This document shows, in pieces, positions 1 through 8,950 of a stretch of DNA of 22,596 nucleotides. The notes below the pieces were generated by a model. The model did no database searches. It was not told the DNA's origin and was given only the letters and a program-made list of their open reading frames with translations. Location of the stretch: contig JAGWMT010000019.1 of NCBI GenBank assembly GCA_028871595.1, positions 1 to 22,596 on the forward strand, given 5' to 3'. The position numbers were made by a program, and so were the translations under genes. Position 1 is the first letter of the stretch, and each line of letters opens with the position of its first letter. Source of the DNA: Elusimicrobiota bacterium (GTDB lineage Bacteria; Elusimicrobiota; Elusimicrobia; UBA1565; UBA9628).

Positions 1-54
1 GACGGGCGCGTGGCCAAGCTGCTCACGCGTTACGCGCCCCTGGAGCCCGCATGA
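1..54 (+). CDS. C-terminal end of an unrecognised protein (partial)
   Basis: Frame 1 is open from the window edge to a TGA at 52-54. It encodes 17 residues ending LLTRYAPLEPA. The stop overlaps the gatC start as ATGA, which is the same coupling used by most genes in this plus-strand run, so this is very probably the last piece of a real upstream gene in the gat operon. Seventeen residues are too few to assign a family. Confidence 0.6.
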   Translation, partial: DGRVAKLLTRYAPLEPA

Positions 55-338
55 GCGTGTCCGAAGCGGACGTCAAGAAGATCGCCAAGCTGGCGCGCCT
101 GCGCCTGACCGACGACGAGGTGGCGCGCTACGGCGGCCAGCTCACCAAGATCCTGGACGCCATGACCGAGCTCGGCCGGCTCGACACCAAGGACGTCCCG
201 CCCACCACGTCCGTCCTGGGCGTCACCGACGTGACCCGCGAGGACCAGCCGCGTCCGTTCGACGGCCGCGAGCGCCTGCTGGAGAACGCGCCCGACCGCG
301 ACGGACCCTACTTCAAGGTGAGGAAGGTCATCGCGTGA
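51..338 (+). CDS. gatC: Aspartyl/glutamyl-tRNA amidotransferase subunit C
   Basis: This is the small subunit of GatCAB, the cytoplasmic enzyme that amidates Glu-tRNA(Gln) (and in many bacteria Asp-tRNA(Asn)). GatC wraps around the GatA-GatB interface and stabilises the complex. The 95-residue length is normal for the family. The N-terminal helix reads VKKIAKLARLRLTDDEV, the middle carries a GQLTKILDAMTEL helix, and the C-terminus has the typical acidic-aromatic ending with GPYFKVRKVI. The start is the ATG at 51, coupled by ATGA to the preceding stop. The gene's own TGA overlaps the GTG start of the next gene. gatA and gatB follow in the same operon but are separated from gatC and from each other by unrelated genes. 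Confidence 0.96.
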   Translation: MSVSEADVKKIAKLARLRLTDDEVARYGGQLTKILDAMTELGRLDTKDVPPTTSVLGVTDVTREDQPRPFDGRERLLENAPDRDGPYFKVRKVIA

Positions 339-1573
339 GGCCGGCGCGAACCGCGGTTCTGGCGGCCGCGCTGGCCGCGCCGCTGGCGGCGGGCGCCGCC
401 GCCGCCCCGCGGCCGTCCCACCGCGCGTCCGCGGTGCATTCCTCCGCGCCCGGCGCCAAGGCGAAGAAGGAACTGTCCACCGCCGTGCGCCTGTACCACA
501 AGCTGGACCTGGCGGCGGCGCTGACGCATTTCGACGCGGCCATCGCCGATTTTCCGAACTGGAAGACCGCCTCGGGCTTTCGCGCCGCCTGCCGCTGGAC
601 CTTGGGCGATCAAAACGGAGCGCGCGAGGACGCGCTGCTGGCCGCCAAGCTCAAGCCCGCCGACGCCCCCTCGTACGCCGCCCGCGGCAAGGCGCGCCTG
701 ATCCTGAAGAATTTCGACGGCGCCCTGTCCGACTTCCATGCCGCGTCGGACGCCGATCCCAACTCCGTGGAAGGGCCGTTGGGCGAGGGCAGCGTCTACT
801 CCGCCCAGGGGAAAACCCGCGAGGCGATCAAGTCCCTGGACGAGGCCGTGCGTCTGGATCCGCGGTCCGCCGCCTCCCTGTTGATGCGCGGCGCGGCCAA
901 GGACCGCGTGCGCGACTTCAAGGGCGCCGCCGATGACTACGGCGCCGTCCTGGAGGTCAATCCCGATTTTTCCTGGGCGCACCTGTACCGCGGAAAGACG
1001 CTGCGCGAGCTCAAGGACTACCGCGAGTCCGAGCGCGACTTGAGCGCCTTCCTGGACGCCAACCCCGATCACGAGGACGCCAGCTACCTGCGCAGCAACG
1101 TGCGCTACCTGCTGGGGGATTACCGCGGCGTGGTGACCGACCTGACCAAGGTGATCTCTTTGGACCCGCGCAAGGGCGTGGCCTACTCCAACCGCGGCCT
1201 GGCCCGCGCCGCGCTGGGCGAGAAGGCCGGGGCCCTGTCCGACCTGCGCAAGGCCTTGGAGCTGGACCCCACGCGCCGCGACAAGATCCAGGCCGCGATC
1301 GACTCCTTGACCGCGTCAGACGCGTCTCCGGCCGACGAGCCCGCTCCCCGGCGCGGAGACCTGGAGCCGCCGCCGGAAGGCCCCGCGACGGTGACCTTGG
1401 AGGACCAAGGCGACGCCCGGCCCGCGCGCGCGCCCCGGGCCCCTTCCGCCGACCTGGACGACGCGCCGCCGTCGAAGGCCGACGTCCCGGACCACAAGCC
1501 CGCCAAGCGCGGAAAGAAAGACCTTCCGCCGGAGCGTTCCACCGGCGAGGAAGACTCCCAATTCATCCAATGA
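335..1573 (+). CDS. Secreted tetratricopeptide-repeat protein
   Basis: The 412-residue protein starts at a GTG that overlaps the gatC stop (GTGA). Residues 1 to about 24 form an Ala-rich signal peptide: basic MRPAR, a hydrophobic stretch, then a small-residue cleavage region. This predicts export to the periplasm or beyond. From about residue 47 to 315 there are roughly eight 34-residue TPR units, recognisable by repeated GxAxxxxxxxxxAxxDxxxAxxLDP patterns such as [17 protein letters not shown] and [16 protein letters not shown]. Residues from about 328 to the end are Pro/Ala/Asp/Lys-rich, low complexity and probably disordered. TPR arrays bind other proteins; the partner is unknown. Its position between gatC and gatA, with overlaps on both sides, implies co-translation with the amidotransferase, but a direct role is unlikely because it is exported. 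Confidence 0.85.
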   Translation: MRPARTAVLAAALAAPLAAGAAAAPRPSHRASAVHSSAPGAKAKKELSTAVRLYHKLDLAAALTHFDAAIADFPNWKTASGFRAACRWTLGDQNGAREDALLAAKLKPADAPSYAARGKARLILKNFDGALSDFHAASDADPNSVEGPLGEGSVYSAQGKTREAIKSLDEAVRLDPRSAASLLMRGAAKDRVRDFKGAADDYGAVLEVNPDFSWAHLYRGKTLRELKDYRESERDLSAFLDANPDHEDASYLRSNVRYLLGDYRGVVTDLTKVISLDPRKGVAYSNRGLARAALGEKAGALSDLRKALELDPTRRDKIQAAIDSLTASDASPADEPAPRRGDLEPPPEGPATVTLEDQGDARPARAPRAPSADLDDAPPSKADVPDHKPAKRGKKDLPPERSTGEEDSQFIQ

Positions 1574-3024
1574 GCCAAGATCCCACCGCCTTGTCCGCCG
1601 CCGCGCTGGCCGCCGCCGTGAAGAACGGAGAGCTCTCCGCCGAGGCGGTCGCCCGCGCGCACTTCGACTTGATCGAGAAACGCGAGCCGGTCGTGAAGGC
1701 CTTTCTTGCCGTGACCAAGGACCTGGCCCTGGCCCAGGCGCGCGCCGTGGACGAGAAGCGCAAGGCCGGCAAGTCCCTGGGCGCCCTGGCCGGAGTGCCC
1801 ATCGCGCTCAAGGACAATCTGCAGCTGACCGGCGTCGAGACGACGTGCGCTTCCAAAATTCTCAAGGGGCATATCGCGGCCTACGACGCCACCGTCGTCG
1901 AACGTCTGAAGGCCGCCGACGCCGTCTTCGTGGGCAAGACGAATTTGGACGAGTTCGCCATGGGCTCCTCCACGGAGAACTCCGCGTTCCAGAAGACCAC
2001 CAACCCCTGGGACCCGGCCTGCGTGCCCGGCGGCTCGTCGGGCGGATCGGCGGCCGCCGTCGCCGCGCGCTTCGCGCCCATCGCCCTGGGCAGCGACACC
2101 GGCGGCTCCATCCGCCAGCCCGCGGCGTTCTGCGGAGTGGTGGGCCTCAAGCCCACCTACGGCCTGGTGTCCCGCTACGGCTTGGTGGCCTTCGCGTCGT
2201 CGTTGGACCAGATCGGACCGTTCACCCGGACCGTCCAGGATTCGGCGCTGACTCTGTCGGTCATCGGCGGCCATGATCCCCTGGATTCCACGTCGGCCCA
2301 CGCGGCGCCGCCGCCGGTCGCCGCCGCCCCGAAGGACCTCAAAGGACTGCGCATCGGCCTGCCCAAGGAATATTTCATCGACGGTCTTGAAAAAGAAGTG
2401 GAGAAGTCGGTGCGCGACGCCGTCGAGGTCCTGAAGTCGCTCGGCGCTACGGTCAAGGAAATCTCTTTGCCCCACACGAAGTACGCCATCGCCAGCTATT
2501 ACATCATCGCGCCGTCGGAGGCCTCGTCCAACCTGGCCCGCTTCGACGGCATCCGCTACGGCTCCGTGGACCGGAGCGCGACCAGCCTGGAAGAGGTGTA
2601 CGAGATGACGCGCGGCGCCGGCTTCGGGGCCGAGGTCAAGCGCCGCATCATGCTGGGCACCTACGCGCTGTCGTCGGGCTACTACGACGCGTACTACGCG
2701 AAGGCGCAGAAGGTGCGCACCCTGATGGCCGAGGATTTCAAGAAGGCGTTCAAGGACGTGGACGTGATCGCCTGCCCCACCACGCCGACCCCGCCGTTCC
2801 GTTTCGGCGAGAAGACCGACGATCCCGTCGCCATGTACCTGTCCGACGTGTTCACCATCCCGTCGAACATGGCCGGCAACGCCAGCATCTCCATCCCGTG
2901 CGGCCTGTCCGCGAAAGGTTTGCCGTTGGGCCTGCAGCTGGTGGCCGATGCGTTTAACGAATCGAAGCTCCTGTCGGCGGCGAGCGCCTACGAAGCCGCT
3001 CATCCGTTTCCGGTCCTGAAGTGA
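1570..3024 (+). CDS. gatA: Aspartyl/glutamyl-tRNA amidotransferase subunit A
   Basis: This is the glutaminase subunit of GatCAB. It hydrolyses glutamine and passes ammonia through a channel to GatB. It belongs to the amidase-signature family. At 484 residues it has the usual GatA length. The Ser-cisSer-Lys triad is visible: K81 in PIALKDN, S156 in [11 protein letters not shown] and S180 in [15 protein letters not shown]. The spacings of 75 and 24 residues match the family. The C-terminal [18 protein letters not shown] motif is also typical. The start is the ATG at 1570, overlapping the stop of the TPR gene (ATGA). The stop overlaps the GTG start of the Nudix gene, so the three genes are translationally coupled. 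Confidence 0.98.
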   Translation: MSQDPTALSAAALAAAVKNGELSAEAVARAHFDLIEKREPVVKAFLAVTKDLALAQARAVDEKRKAGKSLGALAGVPIALKDNLQLTGVETTCASKILKGHIAAYDATVVERLKAADAVFVGKTNLDEFAMGSSTENSAFQKTTNPWDPACVPGGSSGGSAAAVAARFAPIALGSDTGGSIRQPAAFCGVVGLKPTYGLVSRYGLVAFASSLDQIGPFTRTVQDSALTLSVIGGHDPLDSTSAHAAPPPVAAAPKDLKGLRIGLPKEYFIDGLEKEVEKSVRDAVEVLKSLGATVKEISLPHTKYAIASYYIIAPSEASSNLARFDGIRYGSVDRSATSLEEVYEMTRGAGFGAEVKRRIMLGTYALSSGYYDAYYAKAQKVRTLMAEDFKKAFKDVDVIACPTTPTPPFRFGEKTDDPVAMYLSDVFTIPSNMAGNASISIPCGLSAKGLPLGLQLVADAFNESKLLSAASAYEAAHPFPVLK

Positions 3025-3428
3025 GGCTCGCGAAGGAATTCGCGGCTGGAGGCGTCGTCGGTCGGGACGGAAAGGTGCTGCTCGTCCAGGTTAAAAATTT
3101 AGAGGGCAAGATCGTTTGGACGTTCCCGAAGGGACATCTCGAGAAAGGGGAGACGTGGTTGAAGGCGGCCCTTCGCGAGGTCGAAGAAGAGACCGGCTGG
3201 ATGTGCCGCAATATCGGGGCGCTATCGAGCGTCACGTATCGGTTCGAGCGCGAGGGAAGAACGGTATTCAAGAAAGTGAAGTGGTACCGGATGGAACGAA
3301 TCAAACGCACGGGAAAGCCCGACGCCGATGAGATCCGACGGACGAAGTGGGTGCCGGCGATTCAGGCGGCGAAGAGTTTGACCTATCCGAGCGATTTGCG
3401 CCTGATCGAGCGTTATTTAAAGAAGTGA
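3021..3428 (+). CDS. Nudix hydrolase (Ap4A hydrolase/MutT-like)
   Basis: This 135-residue protein has a complete Nudix box at residues 38-60: G38, E44, R52, E53, E56, E57 and G59, fitting GX5EX7REUXEEXGU with W60 in the last hydrophobic position. These residues bind the metal and catalyse hydrolysis of nucleoside diphosphate-X substrates. The AAGGVV opening, the [12 protein letters not shown] segment and the late [12 protein letters not shown] helix resemble diadenosine-polyphosphate hydrolases, but the substrate cannot be read from sequence alone. The start is a GTG overlapping the gatA stop (GTGA). Base composition is clearly lower in GC than its neighbours: I count 30, 35, 31 and 39 GC out of 60 in the lines at 3061, 3181, 3241 and 3301. 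Codons such as TTA and AAA, rare in the flanking genes, also appear. This suggests a more recent arrival in the operon. Confidence 0.93.
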   Translation: MRLAKEFAAGGVVGRDGKVLLVQVKNLEGKIVWTFPKGHLEKGETWLKAALREVEEETGWMCRNIGALSSVTYRFEREGRTVFKKVKWYRMERIKRTGKPDADEIRRTKWVPAIQAAKSLTYPSDLRLIERYLKK

Positions 3429-3480
3429 CCAGGGTCGCACGGCGCGTGCCCGAGCGGACCTGGATAAAAGCGGAAAACTC
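3429..3480 (+). other. 52-base gap before gatB, no clear signal
   Basis: This is the only sizeable gap inside the gat operon. It contains a GATAAAA-like AT patch about 13 bases before gatB and a weak purine stretch (GCGGAAAACTC) just before the ATG, with no convincing Shine-Dalgarno sequence. A weak internal promoter is possible, but no good -35 partner is visible. Confidence 0.3.
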
Positions 3481-4935
3481 ATGAAACAATACGAGATGGT
3501 CATCGGCCTGGAAGTGCATTGCCAGTTGGGGACGCGCACGAAGCTGTTCTGCGGCTGCGCCACCGACGGCTTCGGCGAGACGCCCAACAGCCGGATCTGT
3601 CCGGTGTGCACCGCCCAGCCCGGCGTGCTGCCGGTGCTCAACAAGAAGGCGGTGGAGCTGGCCTACAACGCGGCGCTGGCGCTGGAGTGCCGGCTCAACG
3701 CGCAGTCCATCTTCGCGCGCAAGAACTACTTTTATCCCGACCTGCCCAAGGCCTACCAGATCTCCCAGTACGATCAGCCCTTCTCCGAGCACGGCAAGCT
3801 GGTCATCCACGTGAAGGGCCAGGCGCCCAAGACCATCGGCATCACGCGCATCCACATGGAGGAGGACGCCGGCAAGCTGCTGCACGAGGTCGGCGCCATG
3901 AAGCTGGACGGGTCCTTGGTGGACTTCAATCGCGCGGGCGTGCCGCTGATGGAGATCGTCTCCGAGCCCGATCTGCGCACCTCCGACGAGGCGTACGCCT
4001 ATCTGTCCGCGTTGAAGGAAGTGATCCAGTTCGTCGGCTCCTCGCGCTGCGACATGGAGAAGGGCGAGATGCGCTGCGACGCGAACGTGTCCGTGCGCCC
4101 CGTCGGCCAGAAGGAGTTCGGCACCCGCGCCGAGCTGAAAAATCTCAATTCGTTTAAAAATGTGAAGGACGCCATCGAATACGAGTTCCGTCGCCAGGTA
4201 GAGGTGGTGGAGGCGGGCGGGAAGATCGTCCAGGAAACCCGCCAGTGGAACGCGGCGGGTCAGGTGACCGAGTCTTTGCGCTCCAAGGAAGACGCCCACG
4301 ACTACCGCTACTTCCCCGATCCCGATCTGGTGCCGCTGACCGCGCCGCCGGAGCGCGTCGCGGCGCTGAAGGCCGCTTTGCCGGAACTGCCGTCCGCGAA
4401 ACGGTCCCGCTTCACGTCCGAACTGGGGCTATCCTCATACGACGCCGAGGTGCTGACCGGCGACCGCGCCTTGGCGGACTTCTTTGAGAGCGCCGCCGCC
4501 GCCGCGCCCAAGGGCGCGGTCAAGACCGTGGCGAGCATTCTGTCCAACGACATGCTGGCGCGCATGAACGCCGAGAACAAAACCGCGTCCCAGGCCCCGT
4601 TCGCGCCGCAGCACCTGGGGAGCCTGGCGGGTTTGGTCGCCGGCGGGACGCTGTCCAGCAAAGGGGCTAAAGATGTGTTCGCGCGGATGTGGGAGACGGG
4701 CAAGGACCCGCAGACGCTGGTGACGGAGCTGGGGCTGGCCCAGGTGTCCGACGACGGCCAGGTGCTGGAGTGGGTGCGCGCGGCCGTGGCCGCGAACCCG
4801 AAGGCCGCGGCGGATCTCAAGAGCGGCAAGGATGCCGCGATCGGCGCCTTGGTGGGCGCGGTGATGAAGCTGTCCAAGGGCAAGGCGAATCCCGCTCTCG
4901 TGAATAAGTTGATCAAGGAGGCCGTCCAGGCATGA
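3481..4935 (+). CDS. gatB: Aspartyl/glutamyl-tRNA amidotransferase subunit B
   Basis: This is the kinase/transamidase subunit of GatCAB. It activates the misacylated Glu (or Asp) on tRNA with ATP and amidates it with ammonia from GatA. At 484 residues it is full length. The N-terminal YEMVIGLEVHCQL signature is present. The four zinc ligands are visible as C24, C26, C40 and C43 (LFCGC and RICPVC). The catalytic cradle includes RIHMEEDAGKL, FNRAGVPLMEIVSEPD and MRCDANVS. The C-terminal half holds the GatB/YqeY helical tail that binds tRNA. The start is the ATG at 3481, which gives the standard family N-terminus. The stop overlaps the next gene's ATG as ATGA, placing a very large secreted protein directly downstream in the same transcript. 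Confidence 0.98.
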   Translation: MKQYEMVIGLEVHCQLGTRTKLFCGCATDGFGETPNSRICPVCTAQPGVLPVLNKKAVELAYNAALALECRLNAQSIFARKNYFYPDLPKAYQISQYDQPFSEHGKLVIHVKGQAPKTIGITRIHMEEDAGKLLHEVGAMKLDGSLVDFNRAGVPLMEIVSEPDLRTSDEAYAYLSALKEVIQFVGSSRCDMEKGEMRCDANVSVRPVGQKEFGTRAELKNLNSFKNVKDAIEYEFRRQVEVVEAGGKIVQETRQWNAAGQVTESLRSKEDAHDYRYFPDPDLVPLTAPPERVAALKAALPELPSAKRSRFTSELGLSSYDAEVLTGDRALADFFESAAAAAPKGAVKTVASILSNDMLARMNAENKTASQAPFAPQHLGSLAGLVAGGTLSSKGAKDVFARMWETGKDPQTLVTELGLAQVSDDGQVLEWVRAAVAANPKAAADLKSGKDAAIGALVGAVMKLSKGKANPALVNKLIKEAVQA

Positions 4936-7900
4936 AGACTCTTTCGATTCTCGCGGCCGCTTTTCTGTTGGCGCCCGCCGTCCGCGCCTACGACAGCATC
5001 CACTTCACCGAGCCCATCAAGGGCAGCGAGCTGGCCCGTCCCGTCGCCGCCGCCTCCACCGGGGACCGGTTGTACGTGGTGGACGTCAAGAAGAACGCCC
5101 TGCTGATCTTCGACGAGTCCGGAAAATTCTTGAAGAGCGTGGGGAGCGCGGGCGACAAGCCCGGGTCTTTCCGTGAGCCGCGGGGCGTCGCGACCGGACC
5201 CGCCGGGAAGATCTACGTGGCCGACACCGGAAACAACCGCGTCCAGGTCTTCGATCACGACGGGGCCTATCTGTCCTCTTTCGGCGAGAAGGGCTCCGAA
5301 CCCGGCCGCCTGCGCTCGCCGGAGTCCGTGGCCGTGGGCGCCGACGGCCGCATCTACGTCGCCGACACCGGCAACGACCGCGTCCAGGTCTTCACGGAGG
5401 AGGGGATACTTCTCTATCAGGTGGGAACCCCGGGGAAATTGCCCGGCCAGCTGCGCGGCCCGACCCGCGTGGCGGCGGATCCGTCCGATGAGATCTACGT
5501 CCTGGACCGCGGCAACGACCGCATCCAGAAATTCGACGCGGCCGCGAAATTCATGCGCGAGCTGCCCTTGAACGGCAACGACATGGCGGTGGACGCGTAC
5601 GGTTTCTTCTACATCCTGGACGGCCGCAACGGCAAAGTCATCGAGGAGTCTCCGGACGGCCTGCCGGTCGGGAAGTTCGGCTCGTACGGTACCGGCGTCG
5701 GCCAGATGAAGAAGGCCGAGGGCGTCGCCGTCACCCCGGACGGGGCCGTGATCGTCCTGGACACGGGCAACTCCCGCATTCACCGGGTCGAGCTGACCGA
5801 CAAGCTGAAAACGACGCCGCTCCCGATGAATACCGCGGCCAAACTGACCGTCACGGGACCGACCCGCGACTGGCCGGTCGCCGCCGAGGCGCTGGCGGTG
5901 CTCGGCGATGAAATGTACGCCTACCTCCCGCAGGGCGGACCGTTCGCGGTTCTGGGCGCGGACGGGAAGGTGAAGTCCCGCTTCGGAGCGGCCAAGGGCA
6001 AGGGCGACGACGTGACGCGCGCGTCCGGGGGCCTGGCGGTCAGCAAGAAGTTGGGCGTGTACGCGTCGGACACGGCCGGCAGCCGCCTGCAGCATTTCTC
6101 TCTGGCCGGCGCCTGGCAGGCGAATATCGGCGAGTCCACCGGGTTCTTCGACAGCCGAAAGAAGGAGGGGCGGATGATCCGCCCCAACGGCGTGGCGATC
6201 AACGACGACGGGACCGTTTACGTCGCCGACACCGGCAACCAGCGCATCGACGCGTTCAGCCCCGAGGGCGTGTTCGTCTTCAGCATCGGCCCCAAGGTGG
6301 GCAACTACATGCTCCAGGAGCCCGTGGCCGTGGCCTGGGACAAGGCGGGCTTCCTGTACTTCGTGGACAAGGGCCTCAAGAAGGTGTTCAAGTGCGAGCC
6401 GTCGGGCGCGTTCCTGGCGGCGTGGGGCGAGGAAGGCTCCGGCCCCGGTCAGTTCGAGTCGCCGGTCTCCATCGCTTACGACGGGCAGAATTACCTGTAC
6501 ACGCTGGATTCAGAGCTCCACCGCGTCAGCGTGCACACCAAGGACGGGGTCTGGCTCACCGATTTCTTCGCGGGCGGCAAGTCCGATCGCGAGCTCCTGG
6601 AGCCGGCGGCCGTCGCCGTCCAGGACCAGAAACTGGTGGTCGCGGACAAAGGCAAGGGCCGCATCCTGTCCTTCGACCTGCACCCTCAGCTGGCCGCGCC
6701 CGCCGACATCTCCAGTTCGACAAAGGAAGGGACCGTCACGCTGGCCTGGCAGCCGGTCGCGGATCCCTGGCAGGACGGCTATCAGGTCTTCCGCAGCAGC
6801 CTGCCGGGCGGACCCTTCGCAGCCGTCGGAACGGCCAAGGACGGGAAGTTCTCTGATTCCGATGTCAGCGCTTACGAGAAGTATTGGTACCGCGTGGCGA
6901 CGGTGTCCAAGACCAAGGACGTCGGTCCGTGGAGCCGCCCGCTGGAGGTCTTCGTCGCGGGTTCCTTCAACCGCGCGCCCGTCGAGATCTCCTCGGTGAC
7001 GCTGGGGAGCATCTTCGCGGCGAAATACAAGTGGTATTTAAAGAATCCCGTCGGCAAGGTCACGGTGACCAACAACGTCAACGCTCCGTTTCTGAACGTG
7101 AAGGTCACGTTCAAGCTGAAGGACTACATGGACTTCGGCTTCGACACCGAGATCAAGAAGCTGGAGCCGAAGCAGACCGTGGAGATCCCGTTGATCGCCA
7201 CTCTCAACAACAAGGTGCTGGAAGTGACCGAGGACACCCCGATCCAAGCCGAGTTCTCGTTGAACTACTTCGAGAAGGGCGAGGCGCGCACGGTCTCCCT
7301 GACCAAGCCCCTGCGCCTCTACTCGCGCAACGCGATCACCTGGGATGACACGCGCAAGATCGCGAACTTCGTGACGTACAAGGACGAGCCGGTCAAGAAC
7401 TTCAAGGCCGCCGTGACCGCGGATTTCAAGAACCGCAAGGCCGGCGCGCTGAATCCGAACGTCGTGAAGGCGCTGAAGATATGGAACGCGCTCGGCGAGT
7501 ACGGGATCAAGTTCGCGGCCAATCCGGCGAACCCGTTCGAGACCGCGCACGACGACCCGAACTTCCCGGTGGACTACACGCAATACCCGCGCGAGACGCT
7601 CCAGCGCAAGACCGGGCAGTGCTCGGACTTGACGTCGCTGTACGCGGCGCTGCTGGAGGACAGCGAGGTGCGCGTGGCCCTCCTGGACTACCCCGGACAC
7701 ATCACCTTGATGTTCGACACCGAGGCGGACGACGCCGCGGAGGCGGGCCTGCCGCCCGACCTGCTGGTCGAGCACGACGGTTCCATGTGGCTGCCGGTCG
7801 AGGTGACCCTCGTGGGAAAGCCCTTCTACGAGGCGGTCTCCAAGGCCGCGTACGCCTACAAGGCCGAGGCGGAGAAGGGGCGCGTGAAGGTCATCGACCT

Positions 7901-8423
7901 GGAAAAGGCCTTCGCGGAGTACGAGCCGGTCACCATGCCTCCGACGGACTTCACCCCGGCCGCTCCGGACGCGGCGGCGCTTCAGAAGCGCTACGACGAT
8001 CAGGTCGCGGTCCTGGCGAAGGACCGCTACTCGTTCCTCAAGAAGACGTACGAGGACCGCCTGGTCAAGAATTCGTCGGACTCGGACGCGCGGCTGCAGC
8101 TCGGCATCGTGGAACTGCAGTTCGGCGACGCGGCCGCGGCGGCCGCGGACTTCAACAAGGTGCTGGCGCTGGATCCGGGGAACGCGGCCGCGGAGAACAA
8201 CCTGGGCAGCGTCGCCTTCCAGAACGGCGACTTCGCCGGCGCCGAGGGCTGGTTCCTCAAGGCCGCCGAGGCGGACGCCGCCGACGGCGACGTGTGGCTG
8301 AACTTGACCAAAACGGCGGTGAAGCAGGGAAAAGCCGATAAGGCGCGCGAGTACGGCGGAAAAGCCGTGGCGCTCGCCCCGGCCTACAAGCCTTTCGTGG
8401 ACAACCTCGTCAACGGACTCTAG
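4932..8423 (+). CDS. Secreted NHL-propeller/FN3/transglutaminase-like/TPR protein
   Basis: The 1163-residue protein has a signal peptide at residues 1-19 (MKTLSILAAAFLLAPAVRA). Residues ~35-585 carry many NHL-type beta-propeller blades, with repeated (I/V)YVADTGNxR(V/I)xxF at 94-107, 141-154 and 429-442, and related blades between them; there may be two propellers. Residues ~592-675 look like a fibronectin type III domain (LAWQPVADPWQDGYQVFRS ... YWYRVATVS). Residues ~685-795 are beta-rich and Ig-like. Residues ~845-960 resemble a transglutaminase/protease-like domain: C897 in TGQCSDLTSLYAALL, H923 in YPGHITLMFD, and E957 in MWLPVEVT, where family members usually have Asp. Residues ~1050-1160 are about three TPR units. 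NHL, FN3 and TPR modules bind proteins or glycans, so an envelope or extracellular scaffold with possible thiol catalysis is reasonable. Start by ATGA overlap with gatB. Confidence 0.85.
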   Translation: MKTLSILAAAFLLAPAVRAYDSIHFTEPIKGSELARPVAAASTGDRLYVVDVKKNALLIFDESGKFLKSVGSAGDKPGSFREPRGVATGPAGKIYVADTGNNRVQVFDHDGAYLSSFGEKGSEPGRLRSPESVAVGADGRIYVADTGNDRVQVFTEEGILLYQVGTPGKLPGQLRGPTRVAADPSDEIYVLDRGNDRIQKFDAAAKFMRELPLNGNDMAVDAYGFFYILDGRNGKVIEESPDGLPVGKFGSYGTGVGQMKKAEGVAVTPDGAVIVLDTGNSRIHRVELTDKLKTTPLPMNTAAKLTVTGPTRDWPVAAEALAVLGDEMYAYLPQGGPFAVLGADGKVKSRFGAAKGKGDDVTRASGGLAVSKKLGVYASDTAGSRLQHFSLAGAWQANIGESTGFFDSRKKEGRMIRPNGVAINDDGTVYVADTGNQRIDAFSPEGVFVFSIGPKVGNYMLQEPVAVAWDKAGFLYFVDKGLKKVFKCEPSGAFLAAWGEEGSGPGQFESPVSIAYDGQNYLYTLDSELHRVSVHTKDGVWLTDFFAGGKSDRELLEPAAVAVQDQKLVVADKGKGRILSFDLHPQLAAPADISSSTKEGTVTLAWQPVADPWQDGYQVFRSSLPGGPFAAVGTAKDGKFSDSDVSAYEKYWYRVATVSKTKDVGPWSRPLEVFVAGSFNRAPVEISSVTLGSIFAAKYKWYLKNPVGKVTVTNNVNAPFLNVKVTFKLKDYMDFGFDTEIKKLEPKQTVEIPLIATLNNKVLEVTEDTPIQAEFSLNYFEKGEARTVSLTKPLRLYSRNAITWDDTRKIANFVTYKDEPVKNFKAAVTADFKNRKAGALNPNVVKALKIWNALGEYGIKFAANPANPFETAHDDPNFPVDYTQYPRETLQRKTGQCSDLTSLYAALLEDSEVRVALLDYPGHITLMFDTEADDAAEAGLPPDLLVEHDGSMWLPVEVTLVGKPFYEAVSKAAYAYKAEAEKGRVKVIDLEKAFAEYEPVTMPPTDFTPAAPDAAALQKRYDDQVAVLAKDRYSFLKKTYEDRLVKNSSDSDARLQLGIVELQFGDAAAAAADFNKVLALDPGNAAAENNLGSVAFQNGDFAGAEGWFLKAAEADAADGDVWLNLTKTAVKQGKADKAREYGGKAVALAPAYKPFVDNLVNGL
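5211..5393 (+). repeat. Two near-identical 42-base NHL-blade repeats
   Basis: Bases 5211-5252 and 5352-5393 match at 39 of 42 positions and lie 141 bases (47 codons) apart, both in frame. Each encodes IYVADTGN(N/D)RVQVF. A third, more diverged copy starts near 6218. The DNA-level similarity suggests recent blade duplication or gene conversion inside the NHL gene rather than only protein-level conservation. Confidence 0.85.
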
Positions 8424-8434
8424 GAGAAACGAAC

Positions 8435-8938
8435 ATGAAGACCGGACTATTGATCGCCGCTCTCGCGGCGCCGGCGCTGACGGTTCCCGCGCGCGCCGAG
8501 GACCCCAAGCCGGCGGCGACGGATTCGATCATGACCTTCTTCCGTCACCTGCGCGAATCCCTGTCCCAGTCCGCCGTGCAGGCCGAACGCAAGAAAAGCG
8601 GGCGCCGCAGCGGCAGCGTGGCCGCGGTGCGCGGCGCGTCCCAGGCGTCGTCCTTGGGGGACCCCAACGAGACGACGCTGAAGGGCGACGTCCGCTCGCG
8701 CAAGGACAAGCTCGTCATGGCCGAGGACGCCGAATTCGCGAAGGGCGTGGACCTGATCCTCGCCGGAAAGACCGGCGAGGGCGTCAAGGCGCTGGAGGAC
8801 TTCAAGACCGCGCATCCGAAATCCCGCGAGCTGGCGAAGGTCCAGGACGCGATCGACCGCGCCAAGGGGCTGCCCGCGGCGAAGCCGGCCGAGGCGGCCG
8901 CCGCTCCGGAGCCCGTGAAGCCGGACGCCGCGAAGTAG
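8435..8938 (+). CDS. Small secreted protein of unknown function
   Basis: The 167-residue protein begins with a clear signal peptide (MKTGLLIAALAAPALTVPARA, probable cleavage before EDPKP). I do not recognise the family. Residues ~30-75 are basic and Ser/Gly/Arg-rich (ERKKSGRRSGS). Residues ~100-145 form two helices of TPR-like character (FAKGVDLILAGKTGEGVKALEDF then HPKSRELAKVQDAIDRAK), similar in style to the single TPR-like repeats of envelope assembly proteins. The tail is Ala/Pro/Lys-rich. It follows the large NHL protein by 11 bases, with an AGGAG ribosome-binding site about 8 bases before the ATG that partly overlaps the NHL gene's TAG. It is the last gene of the plus-strand run and probably acts with the NHL protein in the envelope. 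Confidence 0.8.
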   Translation: MKTGLLIAALAAPALTVPARAEDPKPAATDSIMTFFRHLRESLSQSAVQAERKKSGRRSGSVAAVRGASQASSLGDPNETTLKGDVRSRKDKLVMAEDAEFAKGVDLILAGKTGEGVKALEDFKTAHPKSRELAKVQDAIDRAKGLPAAKPAEAAAAPEPVKPDAAK

Positions 8939-8950
8939 CCCCGCGGACGC
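8939..8950. other. 12-base junction between two convergent operons
   Basis: The plus-strand gat run and the long minus-strand operon end only 12 bases apart. A 5-bp GC stem (CCGCG at 8928-8932 with CGCGG at 8942-8946) spans the plus-strand stop codon, but no T-run follows on either strand. Termination here is either Rho-dependent or absent, allowing antisense overlap of the two transcripts. Confidence 0.5.

Noticed and set aside
8928..8946. A bidirectional terminator between the convergent operons
   Set aside because: Only a 5-bp GC stem with no T-run on either strand; too weak to call.
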